64,000 nucleotides of DNA from LMUY01 sp964244585 (GCA_964244585.1 CAXTJM010000005.1:124001-188000); one strand, 5' to 3'; positions 17,415 through 26,759 are shown, counted from the stretch's first letter. Translations and numbers: made by a program. The notes: generated from the letters alone by a model not told the origin.

Positions 17415-19543
17415 ACATCCACGTCTCGGCCGCGATGGCCGCCTGCGATGCGGAACCGATCCACATCCCCGGTTCGATCCAGCCGCACGGCCTCTTGCTG
17501 GTGGCGGATGCGGCGACGGCCGTCATGCGCCACGTCGCCGGCGACGTGGCGCGGCTGGGCGTGGCCCAGCCGGTCGGCGTGCCCCTTGCCGCTGTGATCG
17601 GGGCGGACGCCGCCGCCCGGGCGACCTCCCTGGTGGGGGCGCAGCCCACCGCGTCATGCTTCGTCGGCCAGATCACGACGGCCGCCGGCGAAGCCTTCGA
17701 CCTGAGCGGCTTCCTCAGCGGCGGCATGGTCTGCCTGGAGCTGGAACCGCCGTCGCCCGTCCCCGAATCCGCGCTGGCGATGCTCAGCCGCCTGGAAGCG
17801 GCAGCCGCCGCCTTCGAGCGGGCCGCCTCCCTCCAGGCGCTCTGCGAGCAGGCTGCCATCCTGTTCCGGGAGCTGACCGGGTTCGACCGGGTGATGGTCT
17901 ACCGCTTCGGCGAGACCGAAGCGGGCCGGGTCCTGGCGGAGTCGCGCCGTCCCGGCACCCACTCCTTCCTGAACCATCATTTCCCCGCCTCCGACATCCC
18001 GAAGCAGGCGCGCGCCCTCTACGTCCGCAACCTGGTCCGGGTGATTCCGGACGCGACCTACCGGCCCGCCCCGCTACAGCCGGGTTGGGACGGGATCGAT
18101 CCGCTGGACCTCAGCGACAGCACCCTGCGCAGCGTGTCGCCCATCCACCTGCAATACCTGCACAACATGGGGGTGCGGGCATCGGCATCGATCTCCATCG
18201 TGCGGGATGGCATCCTATGGGGGCTGATCGCCTGCCATCATGAGACGCCGCGCATGCTTCCCTACGATGTGCGCGCCGCCGGCCGCACCATGGCTGGCAG
18301 CCTCGCGCGGCAGATCAAGGCACGCGAGGAGGCGGATGCCTATCGCCAGCGCATCCGCTTCCGGACCGTCGAGGACGATGTCATCCGGCTGCTGTCGCGG
18401 GAGGGAACCCTGGACGAGGCGCTGGGCAACCATCTTGCCGAGCTGTTCAAGATGATGGACGCCGACGGCGTCGCCGTCATCCGCGGTGGGGAGCTGGTGG
18501 CAAGCGGGGTTCGCCCCCCGGCCGCCGACATCCACGCGATGGCGGCCTGGCTGCTCCAGCGGCCGGGGGAGCCGGTGTTCGCGTCCGCGACCCTTTCCGA
18601 AAGCTACCCAGCCGCCTTGGACTTCCCGGGCTCCGGCAGCGGAATCCTGTCGCTGGTCCTGTCGGCGGAAGAGCCTTGGCTGCTGATCTGGTTCCGGGCG
18701 GAACAGGTCGAGGTGGTGAACTGGGCGGGCAATCCGCACAAGGCGGCCGCCGCGGCGCCGGAGGCGCCGCTCAGCCCCCGCGCCTCGTTCGAGGCATGGG
18801 AGGAGACGGTCCGCGGACGTGCGCGCCCCTGGTCGCTGGCGGAGGCGGAGGCCGCCAGGCGGTTGCGGACCGCGCTGCTCGACATGCGGCAGACCCGGCT
18901 GGTGAAGGAGCTGAACGGACAGCTGACACGGTCGCTGCAGGAACAGACCCGGCTCGTCGAGCAGAAGGACTACTTGATCGGCGAGGTGAACCACCGGGTG
19001 CAGAACAGCCTCCAGCTCGTCTCGGGCTTCCTGATGCTGCAGGCACGCTCCTCCGAGAACCAGGAGGTTCGCGACACCTTGGGGGAGGCACGGCGCAGGA
19101 TCACGGCGGTCGCCCTGGTGCACCGCCGCCTCTACTCCGGCAGCGACACGCGGGCCGTGGACGGTGCGCGCTATATCGAGGAGCTTTGTGCCGATACGAT
19201 CGCTTCGATGGGCCAGGAATGGGCGGCGCAGATTTCCATGGACCTGTCCCCGGTGCTCATCCTGACGGATCGTGCCGTGACGCTCGGCCTGGTGCTGACG
19301 GAGCTGTTCATCAACGTCAACAAATACGCCTACGATGGCCGGCCCGGCCCGATCGCGGTGACGCTGTCGGAGGAACGCGGCGAGGTCGTCCTGTCCGTGG
19401 CGGATCGAGGCTCCGGCAAGCTGTCGCCACGTCGTGGCTTCGGTTCGCGGATGATCGATGGTCTGCTGTCGCAGATTGGCGGCCACCTCGCACAGGAAGA
19501 CAACCGGCCCGGCCTGCGGGTGGTGCTCCGCGCGCCGCTGTGA
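17411..19543 (+). CDS. bphP: Bacteriophytochrome sensor histidine kinase (PAS-GAF-PHY-HisKA_2/HWE)
   Basis: A 710-residue cytosolic red/far-red light receptor kinase. Cys12 in AACDAEPIHIPGSIQPHG is the biliverdin-attachment cysteine of bacterial phytochromes. The GAF domain carries DRVMVYRF, the chromophore motif FPASDIPKQARALY (about 193-206) and GLIACHH. The PHY domain carries the tongue motif PRASFEAWEE (about 456-465). The kinase has the HisKA_2/HWE-type phospho-acceptor NHRVQNSLQLVSGFLMLQAR (about 528-547) and an ATPase domain with FINVNKYAYDG and RGFGSRMI. No receiver domain is fused and no response regulator gene is adjacent, so its partner is unknown. Confidence 0.95.
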   Translation: MNIHVSAAMAACDAEPIHIPGSIQPHGLLLVADAATAVMRHVAGDVARLGVAQPVGVPLAAVIGADAAARATSLVGAQPTASCFVGQITTAAGEAFDLSGFLSGGMVCLELEPPSPVPESALAMLSRLEAAAAAFERAASLQALCEQAAILFRELTGFDRVMVYRFGETEAGRVLAESRRPGTHSFLNHHFPASDIPKQARALYVRNLVRVIPDATYRPAPLQPGWDGIDPLDLSDSTLRSVSPIHLQYLHNMGVRASASISIVRDGILWGLIACHHETPRMLPYDVRAAGRTMAGSLARQIKAREEADAYRQRIRFRTVEDDVIRLLSREGTLDEALGNHLAELFKMMDADGVAVIRGGELVASGVRPPAADIHAMAAWLLQRPGEPVFASATLSESYPAALDFPGSGSGILSLVLSAEEPWLLIWFRAEQVEVVNWAGNPHKAAAAAPEAPLSPRASFEAWEETVRGRARPWSLAEAEAARRLRTALLDMRQTRLVKELNGQLTRSLQEQTRLVEQKDYLIGEVNHRVQNSLQLVSGFLMLQARSSENQEVRDTLGEARRRITAVALVHRRLYSGSDTRAVDGARYIEELCADTIASMGQEWAAQISMDLSPVLILTDRAVTLGLVLTELFINVNKYAYDGRPGPIAVTLSEERGEVVLSVADRGSGKLSPRRGFGSRMIDGLLSQIGGHLAQEDNRPGLRVVLRAPL

Positions 19544-19549
19544 CCCACG

Positions 19550-20143
19550 ATGTTCGACGAGGTTAGCCGCCGGCTTTCCGGGCTGCGCCGCCGCTATGCC
19601 GAGCCGCACCGGGCCTATCACACCCAGGCTCATGTCGACGCGATGCTGGTGGACCTGCGCGGGCTCGGCGCCGCCGTCACCCACATCGCCGCCGTCGAAT
19701 TGGCCATCTGGTACCACGATGCGATCTACGATCCGGCCGCGACCGACAACGAAGCCAGGAGCGCCGCCCTGCTCCGGGCCGAACTGGACGGCCTGGCCGA
19801 CCCGGCCATGCTGTCGCAGGCCGAAACGCTGATCCGCGGCACGGCCAGCCACTCGCTCCCCACCGGCCTGCCTGCGGAGCTCTACGGCGACATGGCCCTG
19901 TTCCTCGACCTCGACATGGCGGTGCTGGGCGCCGATCCGGCGGCGTTCCTCGACTATGAGCGCGGGATCGCGGCAGAGTACATCCCGGTGCACGGATCAC
20001 ATCGTTTCCGTATCGGGCGTGCCGGCTTCATCCGCGACGTGCTGGATCGGCCGCGCCTGTTCCAGACCGACAGGTTCCACCTGCGATACGACGCGGCAGC
20101 GCGCCGCAACCTGCGGAACGCCCTGGCAAGCCTCGGGGGATGA
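19550..20143 (+). CDS. Predicted metal-dependent HD-superfamily phosphohydrolase
   Basis: A 197-residue soluble protein with HRAYHTQAHV near residue 23 and a second metal motif ELAIWYHDAIYDPAATDNE (about 49-67), the H...HD arrangement of the HD superfamily. It resembles the predicted HD hydrolases of about 200 residues often annotated near nucleotide or signalling genes. It starts six bases after the phytochrome stop, so it is the third gene of that operon and may act in the same light response. The substrate cannot be read. Confidence 0.82.
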   Translation: MFDEVSRRLSGLRRRYAEPHRAYHTQAHVDAMLVDLRGLGAAVTHIAAVELAIWYHDAIYDPAATDNEARSAALLRAELDGLADPAMLSQAETLIRGTASHSLPTGLPAELYGDMALFLDLDMAVLGADPAAFLDYERGIAAEYIPVHGSHRFRIGRAGFIRDVLDRPRLFQTDRFHLRYDAAARRNLRNALASLGG

Positions 20144-20155
20144 GCGCCCTGCCCG

Positions 20156-21290
20156 TTATACCGGCGGGGGCGCAGCCGCCTTGCGCCGAAACGGATACAG
20201 GAATTGACGCACGAGCCCCTTCGGCAGCAGATCGCCCACCACGCCGTACCGCGTGGGCCACCGGTCGCGTGGCATGTGGTAGGTGCCGAACAATCGGTCG
20301 ATGATCGGCAGGTGCGCGGCATAGTTGATGTCGATCGCCTCCGTGTCGCTGCCATGGTGCCAATGATGGAACAGCGGCGTCGCCACCAGGTATTTCAGCG
20401 GCCCGAACTCCAGCCCGAAATTCGAGTGGACCAGCCCGGCCTGGAACCCCGCCCACACGATGTAGCAGAGCAGCGGCGTGTTGCCGGCGCCCAGCACGAA
20501 GGCCGGCAGCATCACCACCGCCCGCGTCGCCAGAGGCTCCAGGACGTGCAGCCGCGACCCGGCCATCCAGTCCATCCGCTCCACGCTGTGGTGAACGGCG
20601 TGGAACCGCCACAGGGCCGGCACCTCGTGCATCGCCCGGTGCGTCGCGTATTCCATCAGGTCGGCGGTCACCAGCACCACGATGAACTGCACCACCCCGG
20701 GCAGCGACCTGAACCATCCTTGCAGCCCGGCATTGACCGTCCAGGAGAACAGCGACGGCATGGCCCGGACACTGATGAACAGGAAGATGCCGATGGCCAG
20801 GTGGTTGAAGATGAAATACCGCCCGTCATGCCAGAAGCCCGGCCGCAGGATCGGTTGGCTCCGCTCGTGCGGCACGATCTTTTCCAGCGCGATGAATGTC
20901 GCCGCCGAGGCCAACAGGTCCAGGATGAACCAGTCGAGCCCGATATAGCCGGGTGCGTCGTACCGTGGACCCACCTGCACGGAGCTGCCGCCCAGGTAAA
21001 TCGCGACCAGCGTCAGCACGATGCCCAGCGCGCCGAGCCGCTTCTGTCGGTTCAGGCCGAAGGTCAGCAGGCCGAATCCGACCGAGAACACCATCCCCGC
21101 CGCAAGCAGCTTGCGCAGCAGGGACAGGTCGTAGCCAGCCCGCAGCGACGGTGTGGTCAGGTAATCCGGGAACATGAAGCATAGCACCGCCAGCACGCTC
21201 AGCGTGCCCAACGCGATCGAGAGATAGCCGCTGATCCGGCCCTCGCCCACCCGCAGCGGGCGGTCGGCTTCGTCGAGTTTCATCCTCATC
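20156..21290 (-). CDS. Sterol desaturase / fatty acid hydroxylase family membrane protein
   Basis: A 377-residue membrane protein with several hydrophobic segments and the three histidine boxes of the di-iron hydroxylase superfamily: HRAMH, HAVHH (within RFHAVHHSVERMDW) and HHWHH, in that order in the C-terminal half. The substrate is a lipid of unknown kind. The start is ATG at 21290 (MRMKL), preceded by GGAAAGG; the ATG two codons later is equally possible. The frame is open further upstream but into non-conserved sequence. It runs convergent to the HD hydrolase, 12 bases away. Confidence 0.85.
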
Positions 21291-21418
21291 CTGCCTTTCC
21301 GGCTTGCCGCCCCATCCCGGCGGCGCCTCATCATCTCCGGCCGCGGGCCTGACCCTATCGCAAAGCCCGGGAACGCCGGAAGCCTACACCGTCCTAAGCC
21401 ACTCGACGCGGATGCGAG

Positions 21419-21560
21419 GCCAGGCGCTTCCCGGGCGTCGCCGCGCATGGACGCATCGACGTGATCGTCAACAATGCCGGCCTGATGCCCCCTTTCGCCA
21501 CCAGCCGCCCGAGTCGACCTCAACGAGGTCCTGTTCCGGCCGACCGCCCAGGCCCTCTGA
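21419..21560 (+). pseudogene. Remnant of a short-chain dehydrogenase/reductase
   Basis: The frame from 21419 reads AHGRIDVIVNNAGLMP, the NNAG core motif of classical short-chain dehydrogenases. About 30 bases later a different frame reads VDLNEVLFRPTAQAL then stop (21513-21560), which matches the usual last residues of the same family. Roughly 400 bases of the middle, the catalytic Tyr-x3-Lys and the Rossmann start are gone. This is a decayed gene with an internal deletion. No ribosome site or complete reading frame remains. Confidence 0.75.
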
Positions 21561-21611
21561 CCTGTTTGACGTGACGCACGGGCATCCGAGCCTCGCCGCC
21601 AGGCCGGGACG

Positions 21612-21938
21612 TTGAGTCTCTGGACGTGGGTCGGCCTCGTCGCCGTCATCCTGGCTGCCATGGCATTGGGCCTGCGCCGCAAGCTGCGCCGCGACGCCAT
21701 CTCGCAGGGGGGCGTGCGCGTCGGCTCCGCCATGCTTGCCCATTTGGTCTCGCCTGGCACCCGGGAGGCCCGGTTCGTGATCGTGCGCGGCGAGCCCGGG
21801 TTCGACGAGACCGCGGTGTTCGAACATCAGGGACAGAACTTCCGCATCGTGTCGTACAGCCGCAAGGACGAAAGTTCGACCGTGCTGCGGCGCTTCCTGG
21901 ATGTCGTCTGCGCCGTCGGACCCGCCCCTCGCCCATGA
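21612..21938 (+). CDS. Small membrane-anchored hypothetical protein
   Basis: A 108-residue frame with one N-terminal membrane helix (WTWVGLVAVILAAMALGL), a basic stop-transfer stretch RRKLRRD and a soluble domain of about 75 residues. I do not recognise the family. It starts with TTG at 21612 without a clear ribosome site, which lowers confidence. It ends 22 bases before the convergent 801-residue secreted protein. Confidence 0.45.
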   Translation: MSLWTWVGLVAVILAAMALGLRRKLRRDAISQGGVRVGSAMLAHLVSPGTREARFVIVRGEPGFDETAVFEHQGQNFRIVSYSRKDESSTVLRRFLDVVCAVGPAPRP

Positions 21939-21960
21939 CAGGACGGCAGCGGCACGACCT

Positions 21961-24366
21961 TCAATCGTAGTAGAACGGGTTCTGCTTCGCCCAGGCGCTG
22001 TCCGGATAGCGGCTTTTCAGCAGCATGAACGCACGCCGTCCGGAGTGGTCGTGGCCCTGCCCGTAATGGCCGATATGGATCAGCCAGTGCAGCGCCTCCG
22101 GAGACCTCGGATCTTGCGGATGCCTGGCGGCGTAGTCCAGCACGACATCCCAGACGTAGCTCGCCCCCGGCGGGGCAGCCTGTGCCAGGACCGGCGCGGC
22201 CACGTCGCTGGGAAAGGCTTCCGCGCGGGCGAAAGGTATGGTTCCGGCATCGCCATACTTGCCGGGCGGCGGCAGGAAGCGCCGTTCCGCCGTCGCCTTC
22301 GCCGCGGTGTCGGCCAGGAAGGCCGGCAGGCGCGGCACGAAGCCGCCGGCGCCGCACATGCCGTCGCAGACCGCGTCGGGGATCCGGTGATGCCCGTCTC
22401 CCAGATCGGTGCCGGCCGGCACGTCCAGCACCTGGTAGCCCGCATTGTCGTACAGCGCCGGGCCCGGCGGGATGGCGTTCGGGTCCGGCCGGGCCAGCAC
22501 GACCCAGTTCGGCCAGCTGCCTTCGAAGCCCTCCACGGTCCCGGCCGGCCGCGTGTAATCGAGCAGGTCCGCCCGCAGCCCGGGGATCTTGGCGAACACG
22601 AAATACTCGGCGAACGTCTTGTCCGCGCCGGGCCGCGCCTTCGGGATGGCGGCGAAGTCGGCCGCCATGGCGGGCAGCAGGCGTTGCAGCGACGTGGCCA
22701 GCGCGTCGGCCGTGGCGTCGTCATGCAGCAACACGGCACGGGCGAAACTCGTCAGGGCGATGTCCATGCGGATGGGCGCCGGCAGGGATGGGTCCCCGCC
22801 CAGCGCCACCCGCGTCGCAAGGGCCATGCGGTCGATCAGGTAGCGGGCGTCGTCCCCCACGCCTTTGCCGCCGTCGAACAATCCTGGCCCTTGTCCATCG
22901 AACCCCCACGCGCCGCCATCGCAGCCATCGCCATCCTTCGTGCATTGCCGCAGCCGGAGCGCGTATGCCGCCGTCTCCGCCAGGTTGGTGGCGAATTGCA
23001 GCCGCTCGGCCAGGAAGAGGTTGCGCGTGGTCGTGGTGAGGTCGTTGCGGGCCAGCACCGCATCCAGCAGGGGCCGCAGCGTCGCGGCATCGGCGGTGCC
23101 GTTCAGCAGGCGAACCCGGTGGTACAGCGCTGTCAGGTAGGCCGGCGCCTGCGGGTCCACGGCTGCCGCGTCGGCCATGAAGGCCGTGTCGGCCGCATCG
23201 TCGGGCTGCATGAGCGCCAGGGCCGCCAGCAGCCAGGCGACGTCGCGCGTGGCCCCATAGCGGTCGCGCGCATGGGCCAGCGCGGCGACGCGCTGCGTCT
23301 CGGCCAATTTCGCCGCGTCCAGCTTGGTAGGCCTGTCGGGCGGCGGCACCGGGGGAGCCGCCGCCCCGGTCTTGATGGTGCCGATCCAGTCCAGCAGATC
23401 CGGCGCCGCACCGCTGCCGATCGATTGCAGATCCTTGAAGTCGGCGGCGGCCTGGTCCGAAAGCGCGGGCGCCGACAGGGCCGTGACGAGGCGGGCGCTC
23501 GCAACCGCCGGGTCGGCGTGCAGCTCCGCCATGCCTGCCAGCTTCCCGGCGGCGCCCTGGAGCGGCGCGGCCGACCCGATCGCCCGCGCCGCGTCGCGGG
23601 CGGCGGCGAAGTCGGGCTGCGCCTTGGAGGCCAGCGCCTTGCGAAGGAGCGATCGCACGCGCAGGTAAGGCGCGATGTCGTGCCAGGGAGATGCCGCGTC
23701 CTGCGCGATCGCCGCGAAGGCCGCCGCCGCCGCCTCGAACGCACCGTCATAGAATGACAGCGCCGCCGACTGGTACCGGTAGTCCGCCCGCAGCCAGTCC
23801 GGCGCCGCGTCCGGCAGGGCCGGCAGACTCGCGACCGGCTCGGCGCAGGCGGCGAACACGGCATCCTGCGCCGTGATCCAGAACTGCACATCCGGTGACG
23901 CGGCGCCGTAGCTCGCAAGCCGGCTCTGCAACGTGCGGGTGGCGTTGGCAAAGGTGTCGTCCAGGCAGTTCGGCGCGCTCGTGTAGTTGGGGCCGGCGCG
24001 CTCGGTCGGCAGGAAGGCGTCGAGCGGCGCCACGCCGGGCACGGTCTTGCGAAGCGTCAGCCACTGCATCGTCGCGTCCGATGACGTGCCCGAGCCGCAG
24101 CACGGCACCGCCAGCGCCTCCCCGGCCGGCGTGCCGACCGTCTGCCCGTGCAGGCGGCGCCACCCGATGAGGAGCAGGCTGGCCGGCGACGTGCCCATCA
24201 GCACGCCGGGCGTGCCGCCATAGAGCATCTGGCGCTCCGCCGGGGTGCCGCCGAACTCGTTCAGGGCCCAGTTGCCGGTCGAGCCATCGGTGGAGGCCGC
24301 GCCGGGAACGGCGGCAGCGGCCAGTGCAAGCGCCGCAAGCCCACCGCGAAGCAAGTAACGGGTCAT
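21961..24366 (-). CDS. Large secreted hypothetical protein, TPR-like helical repeats
   Basis: An 801-residue exported protein with the signal peptide MTRYLLRGGLAALALAAAAV, cleavage near PGAAS. Mature sequence is Ala-rich and helical; stretches such as YRYQSAALSFYDGAFEAAAAAFAAIAQD look like tetratricopeptide-type pairs. Cysteine pairs (PCCGSG, DGCDGG, CDGMCG) suggest disulfides in the periplasm. The C-terminus contains HWLIHIGHYGQGHDHSGRRAF, rich in His. It overlaps the DUF3142 gene by 4 bases (24363-24366), and the two probably act together. No catalytic motif is recognisable. The frame is open upstream to 25050 in phase, but that part is the shadow of the DUF3142 gene. Confidence 0.8.
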   Translation of the reverse strand: MTRYLLRGGLAALALAAAAVPGAASTDGSTGNWALNEFGGTPAERQMLYGGTPGVLMGTSPASLLLIGWRRLHGQTVGTPAGEALAVPCCGSGTSSDATMQWLTLRKTVPGVAPLDAFLPTERAGPNYTSAPNCLDDTFANATRTLQSRLASYGAASPDVQFWITAQDAVFAACAEPVASLPALPDAAPDWLRADYRYQSAALSFYDGAFEAAAAAFAAIAQDAASPWHDIAPYLRVRSLLRKALASKAQPDFAAARDAARAIGSAAPLQGAAGKLAGMAELHADPAVASARLVTALSAPALSDQAAADFKDLQSIGSGAAPDLLDWIGTIKTGAAAPPVPPPDRPTKLDAAKLAETQRVAALAHARDRYGATRDVAWLLAALALMQPDDAADTAFMADAAAVDPQAPAYLTALYHRVRLLNGTADAATLRPLLDAVLARNDLTTTTRNLFLAERLQFATNLAETAAYALRLRQCTKDGDGCDGGAWGFDGQGPGLFDGGKGVGDDARYLIDRMALATRVALGGDPSLPAPIRMDIALTSFARAVLLHDDATADALATSLQRLLPAMAADFAAIPKARPGADKTFAEYFVFAKIPGLRADLLDYTRPAGTVEGFEGSWPNWVVLARPDPNAIPPGPALYDNAGYQVLDVPAGTDLGDGHHRIPDAVCDGMCGAGGFVPRLPAFLADTAAKATAERRFLPPPGKYGDAGTIPFARAEAFPSDVAAPVLAQAAPPGASYVWDVVLDYAARHPQDPRSPEALHWLIHIGHYGQGHDHSGRRAFMLLKSRYPDSAWAKQNPFYYD

Positions 24367-25124
24367 CGGATGTCCTTGTGCTCGAACGCCTGTATCGCAG
24401 CCGCATCCCAGGCGCGGGGATTGAAGACGTAGACGCGGCGCCCCGGCGGGATCGCCACGGGCGCATCGGTCGATATGCCGAGCGCCGTGCGGCACCGGGG
24501 TTCGTTGAAGTCGCCGCCAGCCGCCAGCTTGGCCTGCAGGCGCAATCCGTCCGGGCCCATGCGGAACAGCATGGGCACGATCTCGTCCACCGGGGCGCCC
24601 GCCAGCCAATGCTCGGTGTCGCACCAGGATGCCAGCGCGGTCATGGACAATGGCGTACCCGGCGGCAGCCTGGCGCGCATGCCGCGCAGCACGTCCAGCA
24701 GGGCGTCGCGCTGGCTTTCCCGCACCTCCATATCGATCTGCACGGCCTGGTACGGCTGTGCGAAGGCGAGCGCCGCGCCGACGACCTGCGTCCGCAGCGC
24801 GTCCGTCCAGAGGAGCGGCTGGCGTTGGTCGATCTCGATGTGGACGACCCCGACCGGCGGCACGGCCCTCGCCTCCAGCAGCAGCGGAAACCGCCGGCCC
24901 CTGGCCACTATCACGGTCCCGCCTTGCAGACGGATGAAGCCGGCAACCACGGCAACGCCGTAGCGCGGCGGAAGGCCCTCCAGGACGTCCGCCCGCTCCC
25001 AGGCCCACAGCACCGGCTCGGCCCGCGTTGCAGAGGCAGCGACGCCGCATAGCATCATGGTTGCCAGTGCGAAGACCCGTATGCCTCGTCCCCGTGGCAG
25101 CCGCGGCGCGGTGCGCCCGCTCAT
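24363..25124 (-). CDS. DUF3142-family secreted protein
   Basis: A 253-residue protein with a hydrophobic signal segment (VFALATMMLCGVAASATRA) followed by AEPVLWAWERADVL. The body has beta/alpha-barrel features: VVHIEIDQRQP, VQIDMEVRES, LSMTALASWC and VDEIVPMLFRMGPDG are in the order expected of DUF3142 proteins. Biochemical function is not established; the barrel-like acidic pattern suggests polysaccharide binding or hydrolysis, which is inference. The start is ATG at 25124 although the GGGGAG before it is unusually close. It is the upstream member of a coupled pair with the 801-residue protein. Confidence 0.75.
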   Translation of the reverse strand: MSGRTAPRLPRGRGIRVFALATMMLCGVAASATRAEPVLWAWERADVLEGLPPRYGVAVVAGFIRLQGGTVIVARGRRFPLLLEARAVPPVGVVHIEIDQRQPLLWTDALRTQVVGAALAFAQPYQAVQIDMEVRESQRDALLDVLRGMRARLPPGTPLSMTALASWCDTEHWLAGAPVDEIVPMLFRMGPDGLRLQAKLAAGGDFNEPRCRTALGISTDAPVAIPPGRRVYVFNPRAWDAAAIQAFEHKDIR

Positions 25125-25176
25125 CTCCCCATCTCGCCAGGCGATCGACTGAACAGGCCTTTCACTTGGATCTCGG

Positions 25177-25797
25177 TCAGGGAGCGGTATGCGGGGCGGC
25201 CGCCTTGCACAGGTCACTGCGGGACACGAAGCGCAGCAGGTTCAACTTCGCGCCAGTCCATTCGTAGAAGCCGATCCCGTCGCGCGCCTCCTGTTCGCCA
25301 GGTGCGCCGAGGAGGACCAGCAGGCGGCTGTCCGGCCGGAACCGCAGGCTGTAGTAGGCGGGTTCCACGCCGTCTGGGGTCTTGGCGGACACATGGATGC
25401 CGGCGATGTCCCGCAGGGCATCGTCGAAGACCACGCGCCCGGACCGGGCGTCGACGATCGCGAAATCCGTGCATGCCGCACCGCAGCCCCAAACCGCCAC
25501 GGTGAAGCTGCCGGCGAAATTCGGCCCGCTCGCGGCTGCCTGCTGGATCACGGTGCGGAACAGCCGCGCGTCACGGGTCGCGAGCACCGGCGCGGCCGGC
25601 TTCGCACGGTGCAAAGGACGGGCTGGGTAATCCTGGAAGCGCGGGGCGGAGGCGACATCCCCCAGGTCATACTCGCACCCGGCCGCACGCGCTGCCGGTC
25701 CAGGCACGGCGAAACAGCAGGCGAGCAGCGCGACGACCCGGCATGTGCGTCGCGCGCAGTCGAGTGGCCGGGCGGTACCCGGCGTGCGGTGCGACAT
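25177..25797 (-). CDS. Secreted hypothetical protein with WGCG-x-AC-x-DFAIVD motif
   Basis: A 206-residue exported protein: hydrophobic stretch CRVVALLACCFAVPG at about 18-32 followed by AARAAGC. The core GPNFAGSFTVAVWGCGAACTDFAIVDA occurs in many small uncharacterised proteobacterial secreted proteins and holds two cysteines likely joined by a disulfide. The start is ATG at 25797; a TTG seven codons upstream is possible. It lies 52 bases upstream of the DUF3142 gene on the same strand and may belong to that operon. Function is unknown. Confidence 0.7.
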   Translation of the reverse strand: MSHRTPGTARPLDCARRTCRVVALLACCFAVPGPAARAAGCEYDLGDVASAPRFQDYPARPLHRAKPAAPVLATRDARLFRTVIQQAAASGPNFAGSFTVAVWGCGAACTDFAIVDARSGRVVFDDALRDIAGIHVSAKTPDGVEPAYYSLRFRPDSRLLVLLGAPGEQEARDGIGFYEWTGAKLNLLRFVSRSDLCKAAAPHTAP

Positions 25798-25826
25798 CAC
25801 CCGTGCTGGCCCTTGCAATCCGATCG

Positions 25827-26759
25827 CTACCTGGTCGCGCCCATTGCGACCGGTTCCCTCGCCCGTCCGACGCTGGCCACATACGCCGCCAGTTGCACCA
25901 GCAATTCGGCAAGCAGCGCTTCGCCGACGACGTGGGCCATGCGCCGTTCCGCCACCTCGATCCCGGCGCGAACCTGCTGCAACAATCCGAGTCCCTCGGT
26001 GGTAAAGACGACGACCTTGGCGCGCCGGTCTTGCGGATCGGGCTGCCGCGCGACGAGGCCCAGCGCCTCGGCCCTGCCGAGCTGCTCCGCCATCGCCTGC
26101 TTGGTCGTTCCCGCCCGCGCGGCGATTTCGGTCGGGCGCGTGCCGCTTCGGTCAAGGTGACGGAACAGCCGCAGATGCATCTCCGTCACCGACGTGAACC
26201 CGCCCTCGTGCACCGCGCGCAACACGTCACGAACGAAAATCTGGGCTGCCGCAGCCAGCATGCGGCCGGCGTTGCGGGTGCGCCATCTGGTGTCATCATC
26301 CGACACCGCGTCGCCAGCGGCCGGGACTGCGGCATAGGCGGCAAGGCCCTGCTTCATCCTGGCCACGAAGGCGGCGCCCATCACGGCGGCCACGCGCCGC
26401 TCCGCCACGGCGACACCCTGCCGCAACCGCGCGAGCATGCGTAACCCGGCGGGCATGAATATGACCATCTTGGCCCTTCGATCGTCCGGGTCGGCGCGCC
26501 GCTCCACGATGGCGAGCCGCTCGGCCTTGTCGACCAGCTCCATCATGCTCTGCTTCGTCACCCCTGCCCGCACTGCGATCTCGGTCAGGCGCGTTCCGTG
26601 CAGGTCCAGGTTCTGGACCAGCGCCATGTGCGCCTCGGTCACCGCCGCGAAGCCGCCCGCATGGACTACGCCCAGCTTCTCGCGCAGGAACACGTCGGTC
26701 GCCGACAACAGCAGGCTCCCCATATTGCGGGTCCGCCATGCGGCGTTCTGCGTGGGCAC
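25827..26759 (-). CDS. Transcriptional regulator made of two fused MarR domains
   Basis: A 310-residue protein whose two halves are the same winged-helix module. Half one runs WRTRNMGSLLLSATDVF to VAERRVAAVMG and half two WRTRNAGRMLAAAAQIF to VAERRMAHVVG. Each has a recognition helix (TEIAVRAGVTKQSMMELVD; TEIAARAGTTKQAMAEQLG) and a wing (ADPDDRRAKMVIF; PDPQDRRAKVVVF). Ordinary MarR proteins are about 150 residues and work as dimers, so this looks like a covalent pseudo-dimer. GTG at 26759 is chosen because a perfect GGGGAGG sits six bases upstream; ATG at 26801 is the alternative. It follows the dehydrogenase gene at 26836 on the same strand, 76 bases away. Confidence 0.88.
   Translation of the reverse strand: MPTQNAAWRTRNMGSLLLSATDVFLREKLGVVHAGGFAAVTEAHMALVQNLDLHGTRLTEIAVRAGVTKQSMMELVDKAERLAIVERRADPDDRRAKMVIFMPAGLRMLARLRQGVAVAERRVAAVMGAAFVARMKQGLAAYAAVPAAGDAVSDDDTRWRTRNAGRMLAAAAQIFVRDVLRAVHEGGFTSVTEMHLRLFRHLDRSGTRPTEIAARAGTTKQAMAEQLGRAEALGLVARQPDPQDRRAKVVVFTTEGLGLLQQVRAGIEVAERRMAHVVGEALLAELLVQLAAYVASVGRAREPVAMGATR

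Noticed and set aside
24367..25050. Upstream extension of the 801-residue secreted protein
   Set aside because: The signal peptide at MTRYLLRGG marks the start; the extension is the other frame of the DUF3142 gene.
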